Source: Oligosphaera ethanolica (GTDB lineage Bacteria > Verrucomicrobiota > Lentisphaeria > Oligosphaerales > Oligosphaeraceae). From it: a stretch of 64,000 nt of DNA. Shown here in pieces: positions 55,373 to 63,674 of this stretch. The notes below the pieces were generated by a model. It was not told where the DNA came from, ran no database searches, and saw only the letters and a list, made by a program, of their open reading frames with translations. The stretch spans positions 1,896,227 to 1,960,226 of the forward strand of contig NZ_JAUSVL010000001.1 of assembly GCF_030814695.1 (NCBI RefSeq), given 5' to 3'. How positions within the stretch are numbered: the stretch's first letter is position 1; each line of letters starts with the position of its first letter. Both the position numbers and the translations under genes were made by a program.

Positions 55373-56191
55373 TCAGGCGCGGCGGCTGGTTAGGCGTTGG
55401 CGGCGATTGAAGCGCCAGCGGGTATCGGGGTCGTAGCCGGCGCGCGCCATGAGGTCGTAGGCGGCGGAGAAATTACGTTTGACGTTTGGGCAGCGGTGGG
55501 CGTCGGCAGAGACCATCACGGGTATGCCCAGGGCGCAGGCGCGCTGGAGGAGCGACAGCGACGGGTAGGGCTCGGCGCAGGGCTTGTCCAAGCCGGCGCT
55601 GTTGATCTCAATGACCATATTGGCGTCGCGAATGGCCGCCAGGGCGGCATCCTCTTCGGCGCGGAGATCGACGGTGGGATAAAAGGCGAACTTTTTGGGT
55701 AGATCGAGGTGGCCGACGATGTCGTAGAGGCCGCTGCGGGCGAGGTCGCGGATGCGCCGCCAGTATAGCCGCCAGATGTCGTCGATGCGCTCCTGGGATA
55801 ATGGCGCCCACGTGTCGGCGCTGATATCGACGGAGAAGCGATCGACAAAATGGACGGAGCCAATGAGGTAATCAAAAGGCCGATCGCCAAGCGCGGCGAC
55901 AACGACGGCGGCGTTTTCGGGAAAGAAGTCCACTTCCAAACCGAGGCGGACCTGGAAGCTGCTGTCACTGTAGTCTTGTTTGGCCTGGAGGACGCCCGCG
56001 ATATAGTTATCCAGCTGGTCATGGGCCATAGACCAGGCTTTGATTTCGGGGTCGGCGAAAGGCGTGACCACCCAGTGGTCGCTGAGGCCGAATTCGGCGA
56101 GGCCGGCGGTCTTGGCGGCCTGAACCATGTCGTTGATGCTATCGATGCCGTCGCTGAAACGGCTGTGATTATGGTAGGAGATGTCGGTCAT
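55373..56191 (-). CDS. PHP-domain phosphatase (histidinol-phosphatase-like)
   Basis: 272 residues. PHP metal motifs are in order: YHNHSRFSDG, FGLSDHW, LGLEVDFF, GSVHFVDRF, VGHLDLPK, EINSAGLD and SADAHRCPNV. This pattern is that of the HisK/HisJ family, which dephosphorylates histidinol phosphate; related proteins have other substrates. No other his genes are near, so the role in histidine synthesis is unproven. It lies 44 bp after a SUI1-like gene on the same strand. Confidence 0.85.
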   Translation of the reverse strand: MTDISYHNHSRFSDGIDSINDMVQAAKTAGLAEFGLSDHWVVTPFADPEIKAWSMAHDQLDNYIAGVLQAKQDYSDSSFQVRLGLEVDFFPENAAVVVAALGDRPFDYLIGSVHFVDRFSVDISADTWAPLSQERIDDIWRLYWRRIRDLARSGLYDIVGHLDLPKKFAFYPTVDLRAEEDAALAAIRDANMVIEINSAGLDKPCAEPYPSLSLLQRACALGIPVMVSADAHRCPNVKRNFSAAYDLMARAGYDPDTRWRFNRRQRLTSRRA

Positions 56192-56235
56192 GGCGATGGC
56201 TGCCCTGTGGATAGGAGATGACGCTCAGGCGTTGC

Positions 56236-56724
56236 TTAGGGAATACGGCTGCGGAAGCCCTGCTTTTCGAACCACTTGGCGGCGCGTTCGCGCTGATCGC
56301 CCTGGAGTTCGAGCATGCCGTCAACAAACCGGCCGCCGATGCCGAGGGCCGTGCGGGCGCTGGCGCAGAGTTCCATCTGCGCGGCGGTGTCGAGGCTGTT
56401 GAGACCGCGCACGAGCGTGAGGGTTTTGCCACCATGGCCTTTGCGTTCAATGGTGAAGGTCAGTAGTGGCCCCTTGGGCAAGGAGATGACCTCGCCTTTG
56501 GCATTGGTGCTGCCGCCGCCGAAAGCCGCGAGCAACGCCTGGTCTTCCTTGCTCAATTGCTGCTTCTTGCGCTCTTCGGGACTGAGCGGCGGCGGCTCGG
56601 GAGCTTTCGCCGGCTCGGCTTCGGGCAAAGCGATCTTGAGGTCGCGAAAGGGGTTGGCCCAGGTATCGCCAAGGCGCTCTTCCAAGGGCAGGTCTTCTGG
56701 GCGTTGTTTTTTCTTTTTGCTCAT
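56236..56724 (-). CDS. SUI1/YciH-family translation factor-like protein
   Basis: 162 residues. The C-terminal ~90 residues match the SUI1 fold: PLLTFTIERKGHGGKTLTLVRGL, then LCASARTALGIGGRFVDGMLELQGDQRERAAKWFEKQGF. The N-terminal half is Pro, Lys and Glu-rich and probably disordered. SUI1 proteins affect start-codon choice; bacterial ones (YciH) are poorly understood. The start is uncertain; the ATG at 56724 begins MSKKKKQRP and has only a weak ribosome site, and the longer frame to 56811 is not supported. Confidence 0.85.
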   Translation of the reverse strand: MSKKKKQRPEDLPLEERLGDTWANPFRDLKIALPEAEPAKAPEPPPLSPEERKKQQLSKEDQALLAAFGGGSTNAKGEVISLPKGPLLTFTIERKGHGGKTLTLVRGLNSLDTAAQMELCASARTALGIGGRFVDGMLELQGDQRERAAKWFEKQGFRSRIP

Positions 56725-56827
56725 GGGGAGTGTCATCCACGGGACCAAGGTACTGAAGGGGCGACCGATAAGGTCTTTGCCGAGGGGTAGCAGAGCACCA
56801 TCCAGCCGCAAGAAACGCGTTCCATTG

Positions 56828-56870
56828 CCTCTTAGGTCCCGGTCAGCTTCGCCGACCGGGACCTAAGAGG
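56828..56870. repeat. Perfect 17-bp-arm palindrome
   Basis: The arm at 56828-56844 (CCTCTTAGGTCCCGGTC) is exactly complementary to 56854-56870. The loop is GC-rich and not followed by a T run, so it is not a typical terminator. It lies between the SUI1 gene and the dispersed element copy 2. Confidence 0.85.
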
Positions 56871-56898
56871 CCGAGGAACACGGCCTTAGTTGGCGTTT

Positions 56899-57033
56899 CA
56901 CCCAGGGCGGCGCACGCTTTCAGCGTGCTTGCCCTGGGCTATTATGTTTCGCGCTTTCAGCGCTTCTGCCGCTTCGCGGCGCTGAAATGCCGCGACGACC
57001 TAATGCTGATGGTTGAAACAAAAGGCGCCAAGT
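56899..57033 (+). repeat. Dispersed hairpin element, copy 2
   Basis: Opposite orientation to the copy at 29540-29671. It contains a CCCAGGGC/GCCCTGGG stem, the shared CGCGCTTTCAGCGCTTCTGC, the GCCGCTTCGCGGCG stem, TGAAATGCCGCGA and GGTTGAAACAAA. The inner stem of the first hairpin is GCACGC/GCGTGC here and a different GCGCCGCC/GGCGTCGC in copy 1. It fills the gap between the SUI1 and CpXC genes. Confidence 0.75.
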
Positions 57034-57095
57034 AAATCGTAACCGAAAGAGCATTGCGTCCACGGGTGTGGTCGTCTCGCTGGCGACGTCGGACA

Positions 57096-57800
57096 TCAGC
57101 CAATGAGGCGATCGCAGCTCACGTAGCAGCTGGGGAAAAGCGCGTCGAGTTCAAGCATCAACTCGGGCGAGTTGAGGAATTCGTCAAGCAGCGCCAGATA
57201 GTCGCTGCTAGGGAGATGCACTTGCGACACTGGTTTGTTCAGTTCGCGATCAAAGACGATGAACACGATCTTGTCCTCGTCCTGATTGGAAAAATCGAAG
57301 AGCAGCCGGTGGCGGTTTTGATTGAGCTGTTCCTCGGGGATATTCTTAAAGAGCTGGAACTTGGCGTACTCGACCAGTCGGTCGTCGTAGCCGGCGCTGC
57401 GCAAAGCGATTTTTTCAATGAAGTCGCTGCGGGTGAACGTGGCTCTGACGGTCGGCCGTTCAGTTTCCTCACGGCTGCTGATGTCGGTGGCCATACAGTC
57501 GATCTCCTGCTCGATGGCGCTGGTGTCGCCATCATCGGGCATGGCGACTTGGTAGGCGATGAATGCCGAGGCGGTATCGCGGTAAACCAGCGGCTCGTCA
57601 ATGAGGAACAGCGTCCCGCAATGCGGGCATTCCGGGCGGTTCAGCGTGCCGGCGAAGAGCGCCTTGATGTCCGGACTGCCGGGCAGTAGCGTCGTCGTGA
57701 CCACCGTGTCCAGCACCGTACCGCATTTCGGGCACGCTACGCTGCGCACATTGGTGGCCGTCGCTGTCGGCGCTTTCTTCGTGGATTTGCGAGCAGGCAT
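57096..57800 (-). CDS. CpXC-domain protein
   Basis: 234 residues. Zinc-type Cys pairs CPKCGTVLDTVV and CPHCGTLFLIDEPLVYRD match the CpXC family, whose function is unknown. The middle and C-terminal parts are helical (KIALRSAGYDDRLVEYAKFQL, SSDYLALLDEFLNSPEL). There is no signal peptide. The ATG at 57800 overlaps or nearly overlaps the stop of the VOC gene, so the two are probably translated together. Confidence 0.8.
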   Translation of the reverse strand: MPARKSTKKAPTATATNVRSVACPKCGTVLDTVVTTTLLPGSPDIKALFAGTLNRPECPHCGTLFLIDEPLVYRDTASAFIAYQVAMPDDGDTSAIEQEIDCMATDISSREETERPTVRATFTRSDFIEKIALRSAGYDDRLVEYAKFQLFKNIPEEQLNQNRHRLLFDFSNQDEDKIVFIVFDRELNKPVSQVHLPSSDYLALLDEFLNSPELMLELDALFPSCYVSCDRLIG

Positions 57801-57801
57801 C

Positions 57802-58200
57802 TTACAGTTCCTGGAAAAACTCAATGATCTCGCCGTCGGGGCCTTTGCAGAAGGCCAGACAGACGGGAATTTCCTTCGGCTTGCTGGGAATGGTCAGGGT
57901 CTTGATGTCCATGGTGACCACCGCGCCTGCAGCAACCGCCGCCGCCAGGCAGGCCGCCGTATCAGCCACGCGGAAGGCAAAATGGGTGACGAAGCCGGCC
58001 GGCTTCTCGCCAGCGGCGCCGCCCGCAAAAAGCTCAAGGTAATTGCTGTTGCCGCAGTCAATCATGACCGCCCGGCCATCGCCCTCGCCCCAGGATGCCG
58101 CCACCGACATGCCAATGGCCGCGTAAAAAGCGATCGATTTGTCCAGGTCGGCGACTTTCATCGCCACGTGATGATAACCATTCGTCATGGTTGCGCTCAT
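57802..58200 (-). CDS. VOC/glyoxalase-superfamily protein
   Basis: 132 residues. The two beta-alpha-beta-beta-beta halves read YHHVAMKVADLDKSIAFYAAIGM (first metal His) and THFAFRVADTAACLAAAVAAGA, with a final GEIIEFFQEL containing the second acid. Members include glyoxalases, dioxygenases and resistance proteins; the reaction here cannot be named. GGAG lies 7 bp before the ATG at 58200. The open frame upstream to 58377 overlaps ffh and is not coding. Confidence 0.85.
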   Translation of the reverse strand: MSATMTNGYHHVAMKVADLDKSIAFYAAIGMSVAASWGEGDGRAVMIDCGNSNYLELFAGGAAGEKPAGFVTHFAFRVADTAACLAAAVAAGAVVTMDIKTLTIPSKPKEIPVCLAFCKGPDGEIIEFFQEL

Positions 58201-58273
58201 GTGGGTGCTCCGTGGGTGAGTGTTGTGTATAACCAAGACGGCCGACAGGGCCGTCCCAGCCAATACCAGCTGG

Positions 58274-59776
58274 TTACTTTTTCTTATTGCGGTTTTTCTT
58301 CTTGGATTTTTCAGCCATTTTCTTGCGGGCGAGGCGTTTTGCGGCCTGGCTGGCACTTTGGTTGCTGCTGCCGCCACCCATACCCATGCCGGGCATCGGT
58401 GGCATCCCGCCGCCCATGCCGCCCATACCGGGCATACCGCCCATACCGGGCATGCCGCCGCCGAAGAGCCCGCCTAGCGAGGGGCCGCCGGCCTGGCCGA
58501 GTTTGGCCATGACGGCCTTCATTTGGCTGAACTGCTTGAGGAGTTGATTGACCTCGTTGACCTGCACGCCGCTGCCCTTGGCGATGCGTTGCCGGCGGGG
58601 CAGGCCAATGATTTCGGGCTGGCGCCGTTCTTTCACCGTCATACTGTTGATAATGCCCTCAATGCGTTTGAATGCGTCATCATTGATATGCTGGTCAAGC
58701 GGCAGATTGCCCATGCCCGGGAGGAATTTGAGCAGTGAGGCGAAGCCGCCCATTTTGCGGATCTTGTTGAGCTGGCCGAGGAAGTCGTCAAAACCGAACG
58801 TGTTCTTGAAGAGGCGTTCTTCGAGCTCCTTGGCCTCGTCCTCCTCGAATTGCTCGGCGGCCTTCTCGACCAGTGACACCACGTCGCCCATGTTGAGAAT
58901 GCGCTGGGCCATGCGGTCGGGATGGAAGACCTCCAGGTCAATGGGCCGCTCGCCCACGGTCACAAATTTGACCGGCTTGCCGGTGACCTGGCGCATGGAC
59001 AGCGCCGCGCCGCCGCGGGCATCGCCGTCGAGTTTGGTCAGGATGATGCCGGTGATGCCCAACGCCTGATCGAAATGCTCCGCGACCGACACGGCCTCCT
59101 GGCCCAGGGCGGCATCGCCAACCAGGAGAATTTCCTTGGGCTGCACGCGCCGTTTGATGTCGGCCAATTCCTGCACCAGGTCCTGGTCGATCTGCAGCCG
59201 GCCGGCGGTGTCGAGGATAAGCGTGTCGCAGCCCTGTTTGCGGGCGGCGTCAACGGCCAAGAGCGCCAGTTTGGGGACGTCTTTGAGGTCGCGATCCAGG
59301 AACACCGGCACGCCAAGTTCCTTGCCGAGGAATTCGAGCTGGTCAATGGCCGCGGGGCGATTGACGTCACAGGCCGCGAGCATGACCTTGCGCTTCTGCT
59401 TGTCACGCAAATACAGGGCCAGCTTGGCGCTGGTCGTGGTTTTGCCGCTGCCGTGCAGACCGCAGAGCATGATGACCGCCGGCGAGCCGGACAGCTCCAG
59501 CGGCACGGCGCTCTCGCCCAGCAGCGCCACCAGTTTGTCGTGAACGACCTTGACCGCCTGCTGGCCCGGCGTGACGCTCTTCATCACCGCCTCACCAAGG
59601 CATTCCTCACGAACGTCAGCCACGAATTGCTTCGTCACCTGGTAATTGACGTCGGCTTCCAGAAGGGCCTTCCGGATCTCATTCAACGCGTCGCTGATGT
59701 TGCTTTCCGTCAGATGGCCGCGGCCGGTGAGGCTGCGGAAGGCCTGTTGAAAACGGTCGGTCAATTTATTGAACAT
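58274..59776 (-). CDS. ffh: Signal recognition particle protein
   Basis: 500 residues. The GTPase NG domain contains MLCGLHGSGKTTTSAKLALY (P-loop), LILDTAGR, TKLDGDARGG and the closing KFVTVGERPIDLEVF. The C-terminal M domain is Met/Gly-rich (GGMPGMGGMPGMGG), suited to binding signal sequences and 4.5S RNA. It delivers nascent membrane and exported proteins to FtsY and Sec. The long Gly-Met segment is somewhat extended for the family. The gene is in a minus-strand block with galK and the VOC gene. Confidence 0.97.
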   Translation of the reverse strand: MFNKLTDRFQQAFRSLTGRGHLTESNISDALNEIRKALLEADVNYQVTKQFVADVREECLGEAVMKSVTPGQQAVKVVHDKLVALLGESAVPLELSGSPAVIMLCGLHGSGKTTTSAKLALYLRDKQKRKVMLAACDVNRPAAIDQLEFLGKELGVPVFLDRDLKDVPKLALLAVDAARKQGCDTLILDTAGRLQIDQDLVQELADIKRRVQPKEILLVGDAALGQEAVSVAEHFDQALGITGIILTKLDGDARGGAALSMRQVTGKPVKFVTVGERPIDLEVFHPDRMAQRILNMGDVVSLVEKAAEQFEEDEAKELEERLFKNTFGFDDFLGQLNKIRKMGGFASLLKFLPGMGNLPLDQHINDDAFKRIEGIINSMTVKERRQPEIIGLPRRQRIAKGSGVQVNEVNQLLKQFSQMKAVMAKLGQAGGPSLGGLFGGGMPGMGGMPGMGGMGGGMPPMPGMGMGGGSSNQSASQAAKRLARKKMAEKSKKKNRNKKK

Positions 59777-59819
59777 GGCGTGTACTTCCTCATTCGGATA
59801 ACGGCGCGGGCGCGGGAAC

Positions 59820-60974
59820 TTATAGGGACAGCAGCTCGGCGCCGTCGGCGGCCTTGCAGATCATGACGTCGGCCTTGAGGCCGCTGCGCGTGGCGTAGGC
59901 GTCAATCAGCGCCTGCTGGTACTCGTTGGCAACTTCAGCTCTGACCAGATGCACGGTGATGCCGCCAAAACCACCGCCGCTGAGACGGGCGCCGAGAGCA
60001 CCAGGCAACTCGCGGGCGATGTCCACGAGCATGTCGAGCTCCTTGCAGCTGTTTTCAAAATGGTGGCTGGAGCTGTACTGGGATTCATACATCAGGCGGC
60101 CAAAGCCCTTGATGTCACCACGCTGCAACGCCGCGACGCCATCGGCCACGCGGGTAATTTCGCCGACCACATGGAGGGCACGGCGATACGACAGCGGCTT
60201 GAGCCGCTCTTTGGCCGCCTCAAGCTGCTGCAGACTGACATCGCGCAGGGTCTTGACGCCGGGGTAGATGCCGGCGAGGGTCCGGGCAGCGTCTTCACAG
60301 GCTTCGCGGCGCTCGTTGTACTCGTTGGTCAGATTGTGCTTGACCATGCAATTGGCGACGACGAAGGCCGTGCCGGCCGGTATGGGCACATTCTGGACTT
60401 CGAGGCTGCGGAAATCCGAATAGACCAGCTGGCCGGCCTTGCCTTTCAGGGAGCTGAACTGGTCAAGCAGGCCCGTCTTGGCGCCGACGTAGTTGTTTTC
60501 GCAGGCCTGGCCGATGCGGGCGCAGTCCTGCCAGCTGATATCATCGGCCTTGGCAAGCTGGCGGATGATGAGAGTCATGGCCATTTCGAGGGCCGCCGAG
60601 CTGCTCATGCCCGCCGACATGGGCACGGTGCCGCCAATGGCGGCGTTGAAGGCCGGCACGGTCTTGCCGCGCTTTTGGAATTCCACAATCAAACCCTTGA
60701 TGTAGTTCGCCCAGTCACCGCGCTTGGGCCGATCAAGCTTGTCGATCTCGAAACTGCGTTCGCTGCCGGTGACGGCGTCGAGAAGCCTGCAGGTCTTGCC
60801 GGCTACTGGTGCGGCGGCGGCGGTCATTTCGCGGTCAACCGCGACGCTCAGCACCGTGCCTTCGTTGTAATCCGTGTGATTGCCCAGAATCTCCAGACGG
60901 CCCGGAGCGCGGCTGAGGACAGTCGGGGCCTGGCCAAACTTTGCCGTGAATGCCTGTATAAGACGTTCTTTCAT
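59820..60974 (-). CDS. galK: Galactokinase
   Basis: 384 residues of the GHMP kinase family. Signatures: GRLEILGNHTDYNEG (substrate/galactokinase motif), VPMSAGMSSSAALEMAM (ATP-binding GHMP motif) and LGARLSGGGFGGITVHLV. It phosphorylates galactose at C1 in the Leloir pathway, in agreement with the glycan-degrading genes in the window. No galT, galE or galM is beside it. It lies 43 bp upstream of ffh and 48 bp downstream of iorB on the same strand. Confidence 0.95.
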   Translation of the reverse strand: MKERLIQAFTAKFGQAPTVLSRAPGRLEILGNHTDYNEGTVLSVAVDREMTAAAAPVAGKTCRLLDAVTGSERSFEIDKLDRPKRGDWANYIKGLIVEFQKRGKTVPAFNAAIGGTVPMSAGMSSSAALEMAMTLIIRQLAKADDISWQDCARIGQACENNYVGAKTGLLDQFSSLKGKAGQLVYSDFRSLEVQNVPIPAGTAFVVANCMVKHNLTNEYNERREACEDAARTLAGIYPGVKTLRDVSLQQLEAAKERLKPLSYRRALHVVGEITRVADGVAALQRGDIKGFGRLMYESQYSSSHHFENSCKELDMLVDIARELPGALGARLSGGGFGGITVHLVRAEVANEYQQALIDAYATRSGLKADVMICKAADGAELLSL

Positions 60975-61022
60975 TGCGTATCCTCTTGCTGCTTGCGTAG
61001 CGGACTGATGCTCAGCGACTGC

Positions 61023-61607
61023 TCAGCGTTTGACAGCCAGACCGGCCTCGCGACCGGCGGCAAAAGCCTTGAGATTGACAGCGATGACCTCCGGGCCCTT
61101 GCGCGCAAAGGTGTCGCGGATGGTCGTCGCCAACAGATCATCGGGAAATTCCAGGAAGGGCGACACCGCGCCGAGCATGACCATGTTCATGGCGCGCGCA
61201 TTGCCAGCGTCCTGCGCCACCTGCTCAGCGTCAATGACCACATTGAGCGGAAATGCCCGTAACGCGGCCAAAATGTCGTCCAGCTCCGGGTAGTCGCCGA
61301 TGTTGCGCACGGGCCGCGCATTGGCCAGAATGACGCCGCGGGGCGACAGCGACTCGGCCTGGCGCAGGGCCTCCATGGGCTCGACGGCGAGAACGACGTC
61401 GGCGCTGCCAGCGGCGATGAGATCAGAGTGTATGGGGTCGCTGCTCAGGCGCAGGTGCGCCAGGACGGCGCCGCCGCGCTGGGCCATGCCGTGCACTTCG
61501 GACTGCTTGACGTGCAGGCCCTGCCGCACCGCCGCTTCGCCAATGATAGCCGCGATGGTGAGGATGCCCTGGCCGCCTACTCCTGCTAAAACTATGTCGT
61601 GTTTCAT
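61023..61607 (-). CDS. iorB: Indolepyruvate:ferredoxin oxidoreductase beta subunit
   Basis: 194 residues, the family size. It begins MKHDIVLAGVGGQGILTIAAIIGEAA and continues HGMAQRGGAVLAHLRLS, the gamma-type domain of 2-oxoacid:ferredoxin oxidoreductases. With IorA it oxidatively decarboxylates aryl pyruvates in amino acid fermentation, giving reduced ferredoxin. AGGA lies 8 bp before the ATG at 61607. The longer open frame upstream to 61937 crosses iorA and is not used. It follows iorA by 62 bp. Confidence 0.93.
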   Translation of the reverse strand: MKHDIVLAGVGGQGILTIAAIIGEAAVRQGLHVKQSEVHGMAQRGGAVLAHLRLSSDPIHSDLIAAGSADVVLAVEPMEALRQAESLSPRGVILANARPVRNIGDYPELDDILAALRAFPLNVVIDAEQVAQDAGNARAMNMVMLGAVSPFLEFPDDLLATTIRDTFARKGPEVIAVNLKAFAAGREAGLAVKR

Positions 61608-61669
61608 GAGCTGTTCCTGATATCTGCTGCGGGTGAAATGTGCTTCAGTGCTGCCGGTTTGGCACCTGC

Positions 61670-63256
61670 TCAGCGTTTTTTCTTGCGCAGGGTCTGCACG
61701 CATTCGCGACGGGCGATGATGACCGAGAGGCCGCGGTAGGCCGCTTCCTCGCGGATGATCTGCACATTGGCCGCGTGATTCTTGGGCAGCGGCACGAATT
61801 CGCGAATGTGGTCGCGGCTGACGCCGATGCCGGCACAGATCTCGGCCATGCGGCCGGTGCCCATGGAATCCTGCCCGCCGGTCATGCCGGTGGTGCCGTT
61901 GTCGAGAATCATGACAGTGATGGGGCTGTTTTCCCACACGGCGTCAAGGAGGCCGGTCATGCCGGAATGCGTGAAGGTCGAGTCGCCAATAACGGCAATC
62001 GCCGGAAACACGCCCGCATCGCCAGCGCCTTTGGCCATGGTGATGGACGCGCCCATGTCCACGCAGCTGCTGATGGCGTTGTATGGCGGCAGCGCCCCGA
62101 GGGTGTAGCAGCCGATGTCGCCAAAGACTTTCGCATCGGCAAAATCCTTCAGCGCCTCGCCGAGCGCGTCGTAGGTGTTGATATGCGGGCAGCCGTCGCA
62201 AAGCCGCGGCGGCCGTATCTTCACCAGCGGCGACAAGGTCGTCACCGCCGGCAACTCGAGCTTGAACGCCTTGCCCACCAGGCGGGGATTAAGCTCGCCT
62301 GTGCGCGGCAGCTCGCCGCTCAGACGGCCCAGGATGCGGTCGTTGCCCAGCGGGCCGCGTAGCATCTGTTCGACGAAGGGCATGCCGTCTTCCAACACCA
62401 TCACGGTCTGGCAGCTGGCCACGAGCTGCGCGAGCTGCTTTTTCGGCAGGGGATACTGCGAGAGCTTGAGCACGGGATGCGGGCACTTCCCCCCAAAGGC
62501 CTCCTGCAGGTAGTTGTAGGCGATGCCGCAGGCGATAATGCCGACGCTCTTGTCCGCGCCGTCTTCATAGCGGTTGAACGGCGACGCTTCGCTGCTGGCG
62601 ACCAGCGTGTCCTGCTTGGCGCAGAGCGCGTCGTAATTGCGCTTGGCAATCGCCGGCAACAGAATGAAACGGCGGGCAGCGGCGTCCGCCGGCTGCAGGC
62701 CGTTCTGCGCGGTCTTGCTCGCGGCTGTGCGCACGTCAGCCCGGGAATGGGACAGACGCGTGCAAAGGCGCAGCATGATGGGCAGCTGCTGCTGTTCGGA
62801 CAGGCCGAACGCGTAGCCGGCCATGTCGTAGGCCTCCTGCTGAGAACTGGGCTCCAGGCAGGGTATCATCGCAAACTGCGCATAAAAACGCGAGTCCTGC
62901 TCATTCTGCGACGAATGCATCGACGGGTCGTCCGCTACCGTCACAATCAGCCCGCCATTGGTGCCCGTAATCGCCGCGTTGACAAAGCCGTCCGCAGCAA
63001 CATTCAGGCCGACGTGCTTCATGCACACCATCGCCCGCTTGCCCGCATAGGACATGCCCAACGCTTCTTCCATGGCCACTTTCTCGTTGCTCGACCACTG
63101 GCGGTGAATGCCGCGCTCAGAAGCCTCCGCAGACGCCTGAAAATACTCCATGATCTCCGTGGACGGCGTGCCCGGATAGGCATAACAGCCGGAGAGCCCG
63201 GCGTCAATCGCGCCTTGCGCGAGCGCCTCGTCTCCAAGCAACAATTGTTGAGCCAT
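61670..63256 (-). CDS. iorA: Indolepyruvate:ferredoxin oxidoreductase alpha subunit lacking ferredoxin domain
   Basis: 528 residues. It starts MAQQLLLGDEALAQGAIDAGLSGCYAYPGTPSTEIMEY (pyrimidine-binding domain). Later it contains PPRLCDGCPHINTYDAL and the thiamine-pyrophosphate motif region GDIGCYTLGALPP...GASITMAKGAG...GDSTFTHSGM. It ends VIIARRECVQTLRKKKR. Canonical IorA continues from the equivalent of this point into a C-terminal domain with two [4Fe-4S] Cys motifs; that domain is absent here, and no Fe-S motif is found in the remaining 62 bp before iorB. A separate ferredoxin may provide the electron route. A frameshift is not seen. Confidence 0.9.
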   Translation of the reverse strand: MAQQLLLGDEALAQGAIDAGLSGCYAYPGTPSTEIMEYFQASAEASERGIHRQWSSNEKVAMEEALGMSYAGKRAMVCMKHVGLNVAADGFVNAAITGTNGGLIVTVADDPSMHSSQNEQDSRFYAQFAMIPCLEPSSQQEAYDMAGYAFGLSEQQQLPIMLRLCTRLSHSRADVRTAASKTAQNGLQPADAAARRFILLPAIAKRNYDALCAKQDTLVASSEASPFNRYEDGADKSVGIIACGIAYNYLQEAFGGKCPHPVLKLSQYPLPKKQLAQLVASCQTVMVLEDGMPFVEQMLRGPLGNDRILGRLSGELPRTGELNPRLVGKAFKLELPAVTTLSPLVKIRPPRLCDGCPHINTYDALGEALKDFADAKVFGDIGCYTLGALPPYNAISSCVDMGASITMAKGAGDAGVFPAIAVIGDSTFTHSGMTGLLDAVWENSPITVMILDNGTTGMTGGQDSMGTGRMAEICAGIGVSRDHIREFVPLPKNHAANVQIIREEAAYRGLSVIIARRECVQTLRKKKR

Positions 63257-63391
63257 GACAAACTCCTGATATGTCGTGATTAGGATGTATTATTGATGAT
63301 CAACGGTAAACTGCCTAATATACCCCCGCCCTACCCTCTCGGCAATCGCAAAAAATGCACGGAACGGCAGAAGCGCAGAAGGCATTCTTTT

Positions 63392-63466
63392 CTGATCGAT
63401 CGGACTGATCGGACTGATCGGACTGATCAATCGACCTGATCGGTCCGATCGGTCCGATCAGGCCGC
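63392..63466. repeat. 9-bp-period GATC array
   Basis: Units of GATCGGACT, then GATCAATCGACCTGATC as the junction, then GATCGGTCC units, ending in AGGCCGCGAAAAAAG, a divergent cap. It lies in the gap upstream of iorA. Confidence 0.85.
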
Positions 63467-63550
63467 GAAAAAAGAAAAAGAAAACGCCCGCCCCGGCCGC
63501 GAAAAAAGAAAAAGAAAACGCCCGCCTCGGCCGCGAAAAACAGCCGCCTC
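63461..63550 (+). repeat. 34-bp tandem repeat, A-rich
   Basis: Two copies of a 34-bp unit beginning GGCCGCGAAAAAAGAAAAAG and ending ACGCCCGCC, followed by a partial third copy. It starts within the cap of the adjacent 9-bp array, so the two repeat types are joined. Confidence 0.85.
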
Positions 63551-63674
63551 CGGCTTTTCTCCCGCAGTGTATATTCATGGTCTTGGCGCCAGCGCGATGC
63601 TTTCCGGTGAAACCGGGCCTCGTTTGAGCCCCGGCGGGCGCGCTATGCTGACGCCGCAGACGTGCCCGTTTTTC

